This document shows, piece after piece, positions 24,701-36,570 of a DNA stretch of 64,000 nt (positions are counted from its first letter, which is position 1; each line of letters starts with the position of its first letter). The notes beneath the pieces were generated by a model. That model did not search any database and was not told where the DNA came from. It was given only the letters and a program-made list of their open reading frames with translations. The stretch comes from Maylandia zebra (taxonomy: Eukaryota > Chordata > Actinopteri > Cichliformes > Cichlidae). A program made the translations under genes and the position numbers. Location: positions 35,139,623 through 35,203,622 of the forward strand of contig NC_135172.1 of the NCBI RefSeq assembly GCF_041146795.1, given 5' to 3'.

Positions 24701-26524
24701 GTGAGAGAGGAAAACGTAATGAGAGTGGTGAAGTAGTAGCTCTGTATGTGTTTTTGTTAACCTGTGCGTATAGTAGTGACTGAAGGAACAGGACAGCACT
24801 GAGCACAAGGTTTAGGAGGTGGCATGGAGGCGATGGTGATGTAGATGTCTCTATTGTTCTCATCACTCATCATTAGATTCATCAGGACTGAGTTGGAGCT
24901 GCGTGTACTTAGCAGAAACATACACACCAACACATAATTTAGCCATCACTACCTGTGGCTTGCAATAAGGTTATTTTTGCCATTCATAAAAATAATTATC
25001 ATTCCTTACTTGAAGCCGAAGATGACAATTTTGGAGTGATCATTTGGCCACTCACATACTGTAAGGTACAGGTCACTGTAGATTTCCTCTCCTGCAAACA
25101 GTCGCACATGATGGACCTAAAGAGAAACCAAAGGAGTTAAAGAAAATAAAAATAAATTCTACAATTATATTTATATATTACAATTAGATTTTTTTTTTAC
25201 CTGCTTGAGTCTGCTGTGCAGGTTAAACTCCCACCAATAAAGATGATAAGTATAGAAAGAGAAATCATCATCTTCTCCACAATCACTGGTGTAAGACAGA
25301 ACGTAGCGTCCACATTTGGTGAAGCCAAGAAAGATGTGCCTGAAAACAAAAAGATAAAGTACTGGTGTCATATATGCTCCACAATGAACAATACAAAATA
25401 ACAACAATTACCCACCAGACATCCTCAGAATCTGCTAATTCCTTTTTTTAAAAATACAGTAATGTTATCATATTCAAAGAACATATGGAAAATTTTATTT
25501 TCATACTATGAATATTTTCTGAGTACCAGGTACTGAAAGTACACCAGAGGCGGGTGGAAACTTGGTGCTTTTAACAAATTTTTTCCAGCATCTTTGAACC
25601 CTCATAACTTCAAGAGACAGCCATGTGTCACAAGTGTCAACAGCTCTGATTCAGTCACCAATAATCCCAGTCTATTTGAGATGCAGCCAGTGTGGTATAC
25701 ATGCATGTAATGAAGCATACTGTGCCAGTCAAGGTTCTTTAATCACAGTAAAACAATGCAGTAAACACATACGTACCCTGCTCTGAGGAACTCCTCGCTT
25801 ACGATGTTCTTCAATGGTACACACACTCGAGGTGGCAGCTTCCTGAACAGGCGCTGAGAAAACTGCCCTGACAGCTGCAGGAAAGAAACCACAGTGGAGG
25901 TAGATATAGCTAATTAGCACACGGTGTAACATAAAGCCCAAAATACTTTGCAATTTTGCTGTGCTTCATCTTCGTGTAATGCCCAGCACAGTAAGACGAC
26001 ACGAACAGTACATGAATTACGCTTGATGCACAAAGACTGCCATTAAATCTGAGGTGTGCTGCCGCGGTTGAATAAACGCTAAAGCTGACTGGTAAAGTTA
26101 AAACTCAGATCAAATAGACCTTTACAAATGTGGCTTAAGTGGCTAGCACTTTAACACGGTTCGGTTGCATTAAAATGTGTATGGGCCATCTGCAAACCAA
26201 CTTGGGAAGTAAAATGGATAAATATCATAACATAGAGCAGGGAAGCTGCATTGTTTTACAGTTTGGAGCATTAGCCACCTGCCAGCCGTTGGCTGTTATT
26301 AAGTTAGCCGCGGTGCTAGTTAGCAGCTAGCTCCTAGCTGGCCTCAGAAGCTCCTGAAACCGTAGAGGCCTTCTCTTTGACGGCTCATTCTAAACCTTTC
26401 TCTTCAGGTCCTGCTGATGCATGCCTACCTTTCCGCGCATAAGAAGCTTCACGACATGGTCTTTGTGTTTTCTTTGGCTTTTCTGTTTGCTGTCGTCCTT
26501 TTCAGATTTCGAGCTGGGCGCCAT
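18330..26524 (-). CDS. dcaf15: DDB1- and CUL4-associated factor 15
   Basis: Substrate receptor of the CRL4 ubiquitin ligase; the human protein is the target of aryl-sulphonamide degraders acting on RBM39. Coding exons, 5' to 3': 26429-26524, 25777-25874, 25201-25339, 25010-25116, 24762-24907, 24510-24671, 22300-22899, 22119-22210, 21760-21882, 19599-19681, 19401-19505, 19190-19305, 18330-18385; 640 aa (human 600). The start MAPSSKSEK matches human. Conserved blocks: [123 protein letters not shown] and a C-terminal TWIVL. Exon 7 (about residues 250-449) is Ser/Pro-rich, low in complexity and divergent, as in human. Residues around FQPAF and SDYD that face the drug in human structures are kept. 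Confidence 0.97.
20310..20334. repeat. (ATA)n microsatellite
   Basis: About eight AAT units lie in a dcaf15 intron, directly before a SINE. Confidence 0.95.
20336..20524 (-). repeat. tRNA-derived SINE
   Basis: On the minus strand an A box (TAGCTCAGTAGGTAGAG, near 20516-20500) and a B box (GGGTTCGACCCC, 20473-20462) are spaced as in tRNA genes. They are followed by a non-tRNA body with CCCTGAGCAAGGTACC. The tRNA half does not fold into a complete cloverleaf ending in a normal acceptor stem, so this is a retroposon and not a tRNA gene. It lies in dcaf15 intron 12. Confidence 0.75.
20586..20811. mobile_element. hAT-type MITE with long terminal inverted repeats
   Basis: The 226-bp element starts CAGGGGTAGGCAAC and ends with its inverse. 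The inverted arms run about 50 bp each with few mismatches (the left arm continues CCAGGCCTCGAGTGCCGGTG). The flanks ATCTAGAC (20578-20585) and GTCTAGAC (20812-20819) form an 8-bp target duplication with one mismatch, as hAT elements make. It has no coding capacity and lies in a dcaf15 intron. Confidence 0.85.
21359..21380 (+). repeat. poly(A) tract
   Basis: A run of 22 A in a dcaf15 intron. I see no retroposon body attached to it. Confidence 0.9.
21724..21754. repeat. (GT)n microsatellite next to the dcaf15 exon 9 donor
   Basis: On the gene's strand it reads (CA)n and begins about 5 nt into the intron, right after the donor GAG|gtcag at 21760. CA runs are known binding sites of hnRNP L. The proximity is seen; any effect on splicing is inference. 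Confidence 0.95.
21935..22060 (-). mobile_element. short 3' fragment of a LINE
   Basis: The text with TCCAAACCATCTCAGCTTTG and TCTACCTTTGTCTTCAAAG is shared in part with the fragment at 58905-59020, where TCTAAACCATTTCAGCCTTG is followed by CTAACTTTGTCTCCAA. Two partial copies of one sequence in the window support an interspersed LINE 3' region. It lies in dcaf15 intron 8. Confidence 0.55.
23248..23279. repeat. G run followed by (GA)n
   Basis: About 13 G residues are followed by about nine GA units. On the other strand this is a polypyrimidine stretch able to form triplex DNA. It lies in dcaf15 intron 6. Confidence 0.9.
23514..24144 (-). mobile_element. internally deleted Tc1 transposon
   Basis: The ends CAGTGGGGCAAAAAAGTATT and its inverse are flanked by TA target duplications (23512-23513 and 24145-24146). 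The terminal repeats continue to about 60 bp each with very few mismatches. The 631-bp element keeps only the first part of a transposase (next entry) and has lost the DDE domain, so it cannot move by itself. It lies in dcaf15 intron 6. Confidence 0.92.
23572..23778 (-). pseudogene. Tc1 transposase, N-terminal helix-turn-helix part only
   Basis: From the ATG at 23778 the frame reads [20 protein letters not shown], then [18 protein letters not shown] and [10 protein letters not shown]. This is the first paired-like helix-turn-helix of Tc1 transposases and the linker after it. The frame then runs straight into the terminal repeat, so the second helix-turn-helix and the catalytic DDE domain are deleted. 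Confidence 0.9.
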
Positions 26525-27091
26525 CTCCCCCTGAACTGTTCCCAGTTGCCCGTCAGAGGCCCGTCCCGATTGGCTCACAGGCTGCACGGGGCGGCCCTCA
26601 TCCGCCAGTACTCGCATCCATCAAAACCCCAAACAAAAGTAAGGCACGACAAGGGGAACATCCCGAGGGAAGCAACCACAAAGGAAGACATGCATGCGTT
26701 TGTTTGTTTTTTGACGTGCCTAGGATTTTAGTTACAAATAGGCAGGTGTGAAAATTCTTCTTAGTGATCTGATATAAAAAATAACCTGGGAAAATTTGTC
26801 AAGACATTAAGAATGAGATGAGATATACGAAGATGTTTAGTGAGATTGTGACGTCCACTTGGATTTTTTTATTTTCATTTATCTGATCTTATCTTACTTG
26901 TCAGGGGTAATATTTTGTATCCCCTACAATACTATTAAAGAGGCTATAGTTTTTATCTCAGTGTTGAAAACTTTCAAATATGAATAAAAAACATTAAACT
27001 TGAAAGAATAACTTTAATTTTAGGCATATTAGCTAATGTGGCATTACAAACAGCACAGGGGATTATCACACAAGACTGGTAATTGAATGTT
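26525..27091. other. gap between dcaf15 start and khsrp 3' end
   Basis: It holds the dcaf15 5' UTR and promoter (GC-rich near 26500-26620) and AT-rich sequence beyond it. The khsrp transcript should end near 27070-27080, leaving under 500 bp between two genes on the same strand. I see no gene here. Confidence 0.6.
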
Positions 27092-27097
27092 TTTATT
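27092..27097 (-). other. candidate polyadenylation signal of khsrp
   Basis: AATAAA on the minus strand lies about 880 nt past the khsrp stop codon. The sequence between is AT-rich, without coding pattern, and includes an AAG repeat, consistent with 3' UTR. Other AT-rich variants could also serve. Confidence 0.45.
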
Positions 27098-27489
27098 TAA
27101 GTATTTAAAAACAAGCTGTAAAAAACAAAACAAACAAAAAGAAAAAAAAATAAATCAGCATACAATAAGAGAACTTACTGGAAAAGAGACTATTCTTTTC
27201 ATTGTAAAGATGTAGAAATGAAACCAAGGGCAGTCAAGCACACAAACACATACATGCACAAAGAACCAGCCTACATAACTGCAGGACAGTTAGTGCCTTA
27301 TTACAGCCAACTTACACACGGTCTTCTGTTCAGTAGCATACACTGTATACAGACACAAGACTTGCCCCTTGAGGAAAATCACAGAGAATGTAATTAAAAA
27401 TAAGAAATTATGACAGCAGGGAGAAGTTCACCTGCAACTTAAACACTGGAATCTTTTTTTGTAAAAAAACTGAAGTTTAAAAAAGTACC

Positions 27490-27520
27490 AAGAAGAAGAA
27501 GAAGAAGAAGAAGAAGAAAA
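27490..27520. repeat. (AAG)n microsatellite
   Basis: About nine AAG units lie within the presumed khsrp 3' UTR; on the transcript they read CTT repeats, a pyrimidine-rich tract. Confidence 0.95.
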
Positions 27521-27977
27521 AAGACCAACAACTTCTGCCATACAAACATAATTTTTTGAATATATTCAAAATACTGCTAGACAGTTTTTACCTTCAGCAA
27601 ACAGAAGGGGAAAACTACTGACATGTGAGTCATTGTTGAGATGCTGTTGTGCTAGCTTGCAAGAAAAGATGCTTATTATTTCACATTTAAGAAAAAAATT
27701 CCAAACCATCTGATGTATTACAAGGTGAAGGTGAGGTGAAGGGGTAAGTTAGTGCTTTTTTTCAATACATCTGCAAAACGCATTCCCTTTTGAATTTCAT
27801 TAAAAAAAATTAAACAAACAGGAAGGTTTGAATACAAAATGTCTGAGAGGATGAGTTAACCACAGGCTTATTGTCCTATTAAAGCCCAAAAAAAACTGGG
27901 AATTTAAAAAAACAAACAAACAAAAAAAACCAAGCCCGGAGATTCAACACATCTGCCCAACAGAACACGTCACACGT

Positions 27978-30900
27978 TTACTGGGCCTGAAAAGAAGAGA
28001 AAAGATGTCATAGAGAAGCACTGATCTAGTCACACTAATAAAAGACAAAAATGTTCTTACAATCAAAATCAACAGTTGATGTAGTCGATTTCCTGGTATT
28101 AACTTTTTTTTAAAAAGGCCTTTTCTGTTTTTTTTCAACCATTTTCTTTTAGTATTAAGTTTTACCATATTTTCTAGTTCTTCTCAAATTCAGTTGATAT
28201 ACCCTTATGGTACTAAAGAGTCATTTTAAATTTTGATTTATAAATGTTTATTTGCTTTGTTCCATCTTCTTGTCAGTTATCTGTAAAATACTTTGAACTG
28301 AAGGTAACTTGCATGAAAGGTGCCAAATAAATAATTCAACGTAAATGCCATTTCCATCGTTAGACAGAAGAATATGGAAACTACTGATGTGGTTGATTTA
28401 AGCTACTGGTTGAGAAGCTTAACCCAAGATAAAACATCCCTGGTTCATATAAAAAAATCCTACGTGTAATTGAGCTTAACTTCATCGGTGAACTCATACC
28501 AGTGATGGTTGGAAACATCATTGCTGGCCTTTTGACCAACCCACTTTGACATAGATGCATATACATTTTTGCATGTTACCATTCCAACTGAACTACAAAT
28601 CACATATATCCAGATCTTGCTTTTTACTCCATCTTTACACAAGGCGGTGTCCATTTGTTACCCTGCTTCCAGAACAGTTTTGTAGCCTACCATAATGTTA
28701 TCTCATAGCTGTGAGGATCACTCTATTATCCATTTTTACAGAATTCTATACACAAAATTTGGGGAATTATTCCCAAATGAATTCTTTTTTCATTAATTAA
28801 ATATATAGCCAATTAATTAGCTTAGTTTACCCCCTTCCAAGCAGCCATGAGGTCAGTTTTAAACATCAGCCATACCTGTTGTCCCTGCTGTGGAGCAGCT
28901 GCTTGTCCAGGAGCCTGGCCTGTCTGTCCATAGTAGGCAGCCTGCTGTCTGTAGTACTCAGCCCAGGCTGCACTGTAGTCCTGCTGGCCACCAGGTGCAG
29001 CTCCTCCTGCTGCAGCTGCTGTGGGGGCTGCTGCTGTGCCTGGAGCAGCTGCTGCCCCTCCTGCTGGCTGAGCTGGAAAAGAAAAACAAGTGCAAACATA
29101 CATTATATATGTACAGTTACATGCTACAAGCACATATGGATGAATGAATAATATATTAGCATTAAAGTCACTTGTGAGATGGCAGCACATTTGACGGTTG
29201 TGACTTTTTAAATTCTTTAAGAATTAAATATTTGAAGTTGTTAAAGGCTGTCAGTTACAGACTTAATAAACATTATTTACTCAAAATTAGTTCCAACTTA
29301 CTCATGCCCATCTTCTTATAATACTCTTCCCAAGCCTTGGTGTAGTCTGGCTGACCCCCAGCAGTCTGGGCTGCCGGGCTCTGGTCCCCTGGTGCTGCTG
29401 CTGCTGCAGGAGCTCCTGGATTCTGAGCTGGCATTGTCCCCCCTGGCTGCTGCCCGTAATATTGTGCATAGTAGGCTGCCCATGCTGCATTTGGGTCTGC
29501 TGCAGCCTTATCTAATTGGGAAAGATGAAATTGAGTTGAGGAATAAATAATAAAGTACTGAAACAAACAAAAGAGAAATAAATAAAGGACTTACTGGGGT
29601 CATATGGATTTGGGGCTTGCCACTGCTGATAGGCATTTCCCCAACCCTGAGAATACTGGGCACCACCTGGTGCAGCTCCACTGCAGAGAGACGGGACAGT
29701 TAAAGCATAAACCACCTACTTATATGAGTTAACCCTGAAAGAAAACACACTGGCACAACTATTTACACACTGTACTTACTGAGGAGCTCCACCAGGAGGC
29801 CCTGCATTATAAGGGTTCGGATTATAGGGACCCATTGGACCAGGTGGCCCTCCTGGACCAGGACCACCACCCACAGGACACAATGGGGCCTGGAAAAACA
29901 GGGAATAAAAATCATTATACCAATAACTTCAGACTGCATGGGATCTTTAGGCAGCTGCTTAAAGTCATTCTCTGCTTTGTAAGTAATGTGAACCTACCTC
30001 AATCTTCTCTTCTATAAGCTGCTTTGCATGATCAATCTGTTGTGGAGACCCTCTGATGGTGAACAGTTTGAAATTCGGGTCACCGTTTGGAGGTGGCTGA
30101 CGAGATATCTCCACAAATGCACCAGTTTGCTGGTTGATGGACTTGACATTCTCTCCTCCTCTGCCAATAACAAGCCCACATTTGTGAGCAGGGATGGAGA
30201 AAGTCATCTCACCTCCTGGTGGACCCCAGTTCCCTTGGCCTCTACCCTGCCCTCGGCCACCAGGTGGCATACCAGCACCAGGACCCGGTGGACCCTGTGA
30301 AAGAAACATGCCACATTCTTTTTAATTAACACAAAATTCAACATTAAAATTTCTTAAAGAGGCCCTTAATAAACATGTGTAACATTTCAAATAATGAGGT
30401 CAGTGTTTATAACAGTTATCCCTGGGTGCCAAAAGTTCAGGCTGAAGACTGACTTAATGGTCATCTCAGCCACACAGCTTTGGCCCCACCCACTTTGTGT
30501 TTGCACCTTCTCTGTTTAATGGCTAGCCTATCTAGAGAGGAAAAGAGGAGCTAAAATGATCTGTTTCATACACATAACCTGAGGGTCTGCATAAACACCC
30601 AGTATGCAATAAATAAGGATTATTTGGAATCATGCAAAGCTACTCTAGCATAATCCAAGAAGAAAAAATATGGAGTTTAAATTGAGCATTTTAAATTACA
30701 TCCCCTGCCCGTCTCTTCAGCGTGTACTTACCCCTTGCCCACCCTCCTCTCTGGCACGGATGCTCTGTAGCAGGTCAGTGATGATCGAGGCAGCGTGCTG
30801 ACACTGGTCTGGTGGACCCATAATATAAGCAATCTTTTCAGGACCTGTACCATCATCTGTAAAGAGTAGGAAAATGACAGTTGGGTTTATTGATGAGAGT

Positions 30901-33900
30901 CCACACTGAGACAAAAACAAACAAACAAAAATTTCTAGCCACCAATACTGAGTAGATGTATGTATGGTATAAATGTGAACATCCTAGGTGACTTCCTTCT
31001 CAGTTATCACACCCACAAGACTTTCAGAAAATTTGAGCTCTGACCTTGACCTCAAGGTCAAAGTCACGATTCAAATTCATCCAAGATTTGTAGCAGATGC
31101 ACCTGTGGTATGAATTTCAAAACTATGTCATCTCATTTTCGAGTTATCGTATTCCCAAACTTGGGTGTCCACGTCGCCCACCTCCCCAGTGGGGTGAAGA
31201 TATTTTTCAATTTTATTACATGCAGTGAAAGTAGAGTGAGAGTGTACCTGGTTTAAATTGTATTTTCACGCCAGCATCACTCTGGATCTTCTTGATCATC
31301 TCTCCACTGCGACCAATCACAACTCCCACAGAGTGCCGCGGGACAGCTATCTGTAACATTAAATAAACACTTAACCATTCAGAGTTGATGTGTCTCACTG
31401 TGCTGGTCGAATTCAAACACACTGTCTTTACTCACTTCTATGCCCCCTCCTCCCATCCTTGATCCATATTCGTTCCTCTCTCCAAAACCCTGATGTTCTC
31501 TCTCTCGTAGGATCTCATTAACCATCTCCTTAGCTTGCTAGAAAGGCAACACAATGAAAAATTTTAACCAACAGCAGCTTAACATATTTCCCGCACAAAT
31601 GAAACCACTTAACCCAAAACGGTACCTGGACTTTGTATGGGTCTCCAATGATACGAAGAGGTTTATCTATGTTGGGTGGCTGCGACGCATCTTGGATAAG
31701 AATCATTTTGACTCCAGCTCGCTCCTAAGAATTAAGGAAGAGGTATATTACAGACACATGGCAGACTAACCAAACTTCGGCACATCAGACTGTCCATTTG
31801 TTGCACTTGTATTTCGTACTATGTGATATGTCAGGTGTTATTTGTAATAATAATTTTTTTCCAAATATTTTTATGCTTTAATTTCTACAGCTCCCTCATC
31901 TTGGAATTAAAAACAACCTTCAGGAGATGGTCTAAATGTTTAAAGTCACTTTATATGACCTTGAGTTACCTCAGGTTCTAAATGTTACTCCTGATAATTA
32001 AGGCCTTTCTTGGCACAAATCAAAACAATTAACTGTTCTGCTGTTTTAGTTTTCCCCAGCTTCAAGTTTGCAACTTTGATTGTTACTTTAATTATATACT
32101 TAATTTTGTGCATTTTATGCGCACATTTGTTTGCGTTACTAGTTTATGCAACTACTGATCTCTGCACTCTTACAAAAGCAGTGTTGCTGGCTATCTTTTC
32201 CTGGTTAAATAAATAATCATCACCATCTGTATAACTGAATGCTGCATGTGTCACCTGCAGTTGTTTGATAGTCTCTCCTCCTTTGCCAATAATAAGGCCA
32301 GCCTTTCCAGCAGGGATTATCATCTCTTGCATGGAACTTGACTGACCATTGGTTGACTCGTGACCTCTGGACACAATGTCATCTAGAATCGCCCTGGCTC
32401 TCCTGCAAGCAAATTCATATCAAGGTCATGAAATGATTGAAGAACACAAGGTTAATGTGGCACAGACGCAACCTAGTTAACATTTCACACCATTACTGCA
32501 GAAGGTCCAAGCAACTTTTACAGCACACAGTATGGCATTGCCTCAGAAAGCTGCAAGGATTTGAACAGGTAACACTGCCAAATGTTTATAATAAGGACTA
32601 TCTCCCAATGTGACTGTAGGTACGACCTAGGACCAACCAACAGGAATGCTGCATGAAATAACACGCTGATCCAAAAAAAATAAAAATAAATCATGATTGC
32701 CTCAAGGAGGACAAAGAATGGGAACAAGCTACAGCAGTCACAGCCCATGATTCAATATTTTTTAAATCACCATGCAGCCAACCTGTCTTGTTGTCCTAGA
32801 CAAGTTTCATTAGATCTATGTTGCACAGAGTGCCTTAGAACTGATAAAGCTTCTGACATCTTATAGTATCCAAGCAGTTACACAACATGTCCAAATCTCT
32901 GAGAGCACGCCAACTTCCTCCAGTCACCTAAAGATTCATGGCATACATACAATAGCAAACAAACAATGATTAGTTTAAGGACCATATTTATGGTTTAAGC
33001 TTAATATAGGACACAGACAACACAGAGTCATGTCTTAGAGGCCAAACTCATCCCAATAGTGCAAACCACTGAAACTTAACAAGTACACAGGAAATAAAGA
33101 TTTCACACAATCTAAAGCTGTACCAGGAGGTTTGTCTATCATTTAACTAGGCTGGCCATCAATCTCGTTACCATTTCTCCCTACAGATATTAATAATGAA
33201 ATAAAATTTACCACAAACCAAACTTCTTGACAGCTTTTCCCAATATTTAAAAGACTTAAAGGACCAACTTACTGTATGGCATCGGGTGATCCTGTGAGGG
33301 AAATGCTTCTATCTGGCAGACCAACACTGTCTGTGGATTGATATGATAACAATTATAAATCAAAAAGGGACGATGGTATATCGATGAGGCACCGTTTACT
33401 TAACTAATCACAGCTCACCGTGTGCAATTTGGACTTTGCAGCCAGATTCTTGCTGAATTTTGTTAATCTGTTCGCCTCCTCGCCCAATGACTTTAAGGAA
33501 AACAGAAGAATGTTGAGTTTAGTCTGAACATGTGTAACATAGCAACACGGGAATAATTTGTACAGTTTATGAAGGGTTTGTCTACTCACTGAGCCCAACC
33601 ATGCTATCAGGCACTCTGCACTCTTCTGTCATTGTGGAGGGCCTTACACTGCAGACACATGATCGTGAATAAATAATGACATACAGTGTTTCAACAATAA
33701 ACAGCAAAAGGTGTTTACATAAAGAAAAATAAAAGTCAAACCTTTGCTGGGACAGAGCAGCTAGCTGAGCTCCAATAGCTGTAAGAGATTCAAAACTGGT
33801 GAGCAGGTGGAAACTGAGCAAAAAGGAGTTATTGTAACTAGAGAATTGTTTAACGTACACATTGCAGAATCTCTTTCACTCTGTGATGCTACCTTCTTGG

Positions 33901-35911
33901 CATCGGGTTCATCTGGAAACAAAAATAATAGTAAGCCTTCAAAGTGGAGTAAAGGAAACTGTAGACAGAGTCCAAGTTTGATCAGATTTTCTACCTCCTT
34001 CTTCCAGGGATCGTTTCTGTGATGTGAACGGGTAGCTCTCGGCTCCTCCGTTGTTTGTCGGGGACACACCGTCGCCACCAATTTTAGCTGCAATCTGGAA
34101 AGAGGTGAATACTGGATTAAACCAGAAACCTTTGCAAAGACACCATTAAGACATCTGAAATGTGTCTATTTTGGTAAGAAATCTTTGACATTGCTTGGAG
34201 CTTTCAGACATGTTCAGCTCATGTCATATAAATAAAAGATCTTCACATTTAAAACTGCAAATCAACAGACACATGAATATATGTTTAATTATGAGGAGAT
34301 AATGTAGTGCTAATAAATGATGCTCCCACGGCATTCAGGGGTTTGGGTTGTTTGTTACAAAGAAAGAGTAGAAATTTTGAGAGATGTGAGCATGTGCCAG
34401 GTTGGGAAGAATAAACTAATGATAATATTGCAGTGCATTGAATCCCTACAAAACTGATCATCATTCTCTTAATATTATATATAATTGACTACAGATTTGT
34501 ATCAGACTTTTCATTAACCCTTCACTGCATAGTGCTGATATGGACACTGTCTTGTTTAAGAATTGCTGGTACAAATGATTTAGTTATCATTTTAACTCTG
34601 GTTATTCTTACAGTCCAAAACAATGTTTAGTTCTGCTCCACATTATAAATTAAAAAGATGTGATCCCCAGGTCTTTTAATGTCCCTTTTGTATCACAGAA
34701 AAATGGTTTAAAAAAAGCTTTCATGTGTCAAGTGGCTTCTGTTTGGAATAAATTATCTTTAAATGTCCATTTTATCACTGTTTTAAACAAGCTTTGTTTT
34801 TGACTTATGTTTTCAGTAAGTCTATTCGTTTCTATTTCTATGTCTATTCAGTATGTTCATTTATTTCTTCTCTAACTGAATAACTTAATAGGTTCGTTTT
34901 GTATGATGGTGTAGTTTAATTTGCTTTTTATTATTGGTTATTGTTGGTTCGCCTTTGTTGTGTTATGCATTATAATAAATATCTTACCACTTGTTGTATA
35001 AATGTTTGTTCTGACTCCCTGGGCTTATCCACATATAATTGATCAAATATTAAGTACTTATTATAATATTAGAAGCCACTTTGAAACATGAGCCATTGTG
35101 ACTGTGCCCCAAATTAATGGAAGCACGACAGTCAGACAACCCGACACTAATTTAAATCTAATAAATCAAAGAAACTATAATCCAATGCTAGCAGTCCCTT
35201 CAAGTATCACAAATAACCTTAAACGATCTTAATTTATCAAAAAATATTAATTTAATATATCTATATTCAACATCTCAAAATATAACTATCACCAGATAAA
35301 ATATACGATGTGTTTTTTTATTTTGTTGAAATAAACAACTATACTTGTTAATGAAAATAGCCATTAGCTGAAAAATAACCCTTTACAGTGAAAAAAAAGT
35401 AAACGATGGCTCCTGAACTCTTTTCAGTCAATGGTCTACATGAAACAAAACAGCCATAATGCTATAATACAGTTACCTAATAAATGCCTCATAAATGAAT
35501 GGAGATGATCCCCATATAACAGCTAACCGTTAACTAACGGGTAATAAGTAAATGTTGCTTACTTAGCCCAAGTTCACTAAATTTACCTCAAGGATCGCGG
35601 TAGGGACAAACATTTCATTTATGTAACAGAGCCATGCTAACACACACAATTCAATTGCCTCGATCTGAACAGAAAGTAGGGCAAATGAATGGCTTTGCTA
35701 TTAGCTAGTGTGCTACCTCGCTAACTAAAGCTAACGTTACTGGTCGTTATGCTAGCTGCGGTTTCAGAGCAGCTAATTAGCTCGCCGGCTGACTCCTCTC
35801 GTAGTCGAGCGCTTGGATTACCTGTCTGGCTCGCTGAACGGCATCTGCGAAAGCGTCGTTTTTCATTCCTGCTCCGACTCCATTTGATGGCAGAGAGCTG
35901 TAATCAGACAT
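27978..35911 (-). CDS. khsrp: KH-type splicing regulatory protein (FUBP2)
   Basis: Single-stranded nucleic-acid binding protein that promotes decay of AU-rich mRNAs and aids splicing and miRNA maturation. Coding exons, 5' to 3': 35822-35911, 33995-34094, 33880-33912, 33742-33778, 33590-33648, 33419-33490, 33273-33330, 32255-32402, 31626-31724, 31436-31537, 31248-31350, 30732-30856, 29998-30294, 29780-29889, 29595-29680, 29302-29511, 28876-29072, 27978-27986; 644 aa. Four KH domains show GXXG loops: [30 protein letters not shown] and [10 protein letters not shown]. The C-terminal third is Gly/Pro/Ala/Gln-rich with tyrosine motifs [25 protein letters not shown] and [30 protein letters not shown] and [14 protein letters not shown] favour KHSRP over FUBP1/3. 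The Gly-rich N-terminus of mammals is absent. Exon 3 (33 nt) uses a weak A|gtgaaa donor, the only one I found that keeps frame. Confidence 0.95.
30940..31205. repeat. probable interspersed repeat in a khsrp intron
   Basis: The stretch has a recurrent-looking text with TGACCTTGACCTCAAGGTCA, a nearly palindromic arrangement of nuclear-receptor-like half-sites, followed by sequence of a kind I associate with dispersed fish repeats. I see no second copy in this window, so the call is tentative. Confidence 0.3.
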
Positions 35912-35935
35912 GCTGCTCCCAGAGGGCTAACACAA

Positions 35936-35968
35936 ACACGCGCGCGCGCGCACACACACACACACACA
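35936..35968. repeat. (CG)n(CA)n alternating tract in khsrp 5' UTR or promoter
   Basis: Thirty-three nucleotides strictly alternate purine and pyrimidine (a CGCGCGCGCG core and a CA run) and start 25 nt upstream of the khsrp ATG. Such tracts favour Z-DNA. A G run follows at 35969. Confidence 0.95.
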
Positions 35969-36427
35969 GGGGGGGCAGGCGGGCTGGACGGCTTTGGCCG
36001 GGTCGAGCTGCGCAGAAGCGGGAAGGTTAACAGGAGCGTACAGGGAGACACCGATGTGTGTGAGATCTCCTACCACGCCGGCAAACTTCCCTGCTTGAAA
36101 TAACCAATCAATGCATGTTCGACCCCGGGTTTTCTTCTTCCTCTTCCTTGTACCTTTGAGGGTTAAATTGTTAAAAATTTCAAACACAATAAAAAAATGT
36201 CGCCTCCATCTGGACTGGAGCGTAGTTGCACTGAAATTGCACAGAAACCGATGTCTAGTCATCTCAGTGGTTTTTCTTTCAATGTGTTCAAGTAATTGTA
36301 TTATGGTAGGCTTTTTAACTGTATTTTTTAGCTTAATAACATTATATCACATATGTAATTTCCTTATGTAGAGATACACCATGAAGACATTGCAATGGAT
36401 GCTTAAATTCATGTTTATGTAATTGCT

Positions 36428-36570
36428 GATACAGACAGTGTTTGCGAGTAACGGAATACATGTACCGGCGTTACGTATTTAAAATGCAAAATATGAGTAA
36501 CTGTATTCCGTTACAGTAACCTTTTAAAAGGGTGGTATTCAGAATACAGTTACTTTTTAAAAAAAAAAAT
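36428..36570. repeat. dispersed repeat with GTAACGGAATAC motifs
   Basis: GAGTAACGGAATACATGTAC near 36448 is followed by an inverse-like TGTATTCCGTTAC near 36500 and CAGAATACAGTTAC near 36540; GTATTCAGAATACA recurs at 37399. The repeated inverse motifs suggest the end region of a non-autonomous DNA transposon of about 1 kb (36.43-37.43 kb), but I cannot fix its borders. Confidence 0.4.

Noticed and set aside
28879-29151. Leu/Cys/Ser-rich plus-strand open frames
   Set aside because: They are shadows of the Gln/Ala-rich khsrp exon 17 (28876-29072); the minus-strand frame carries the [10 protein letters not shown] motif.
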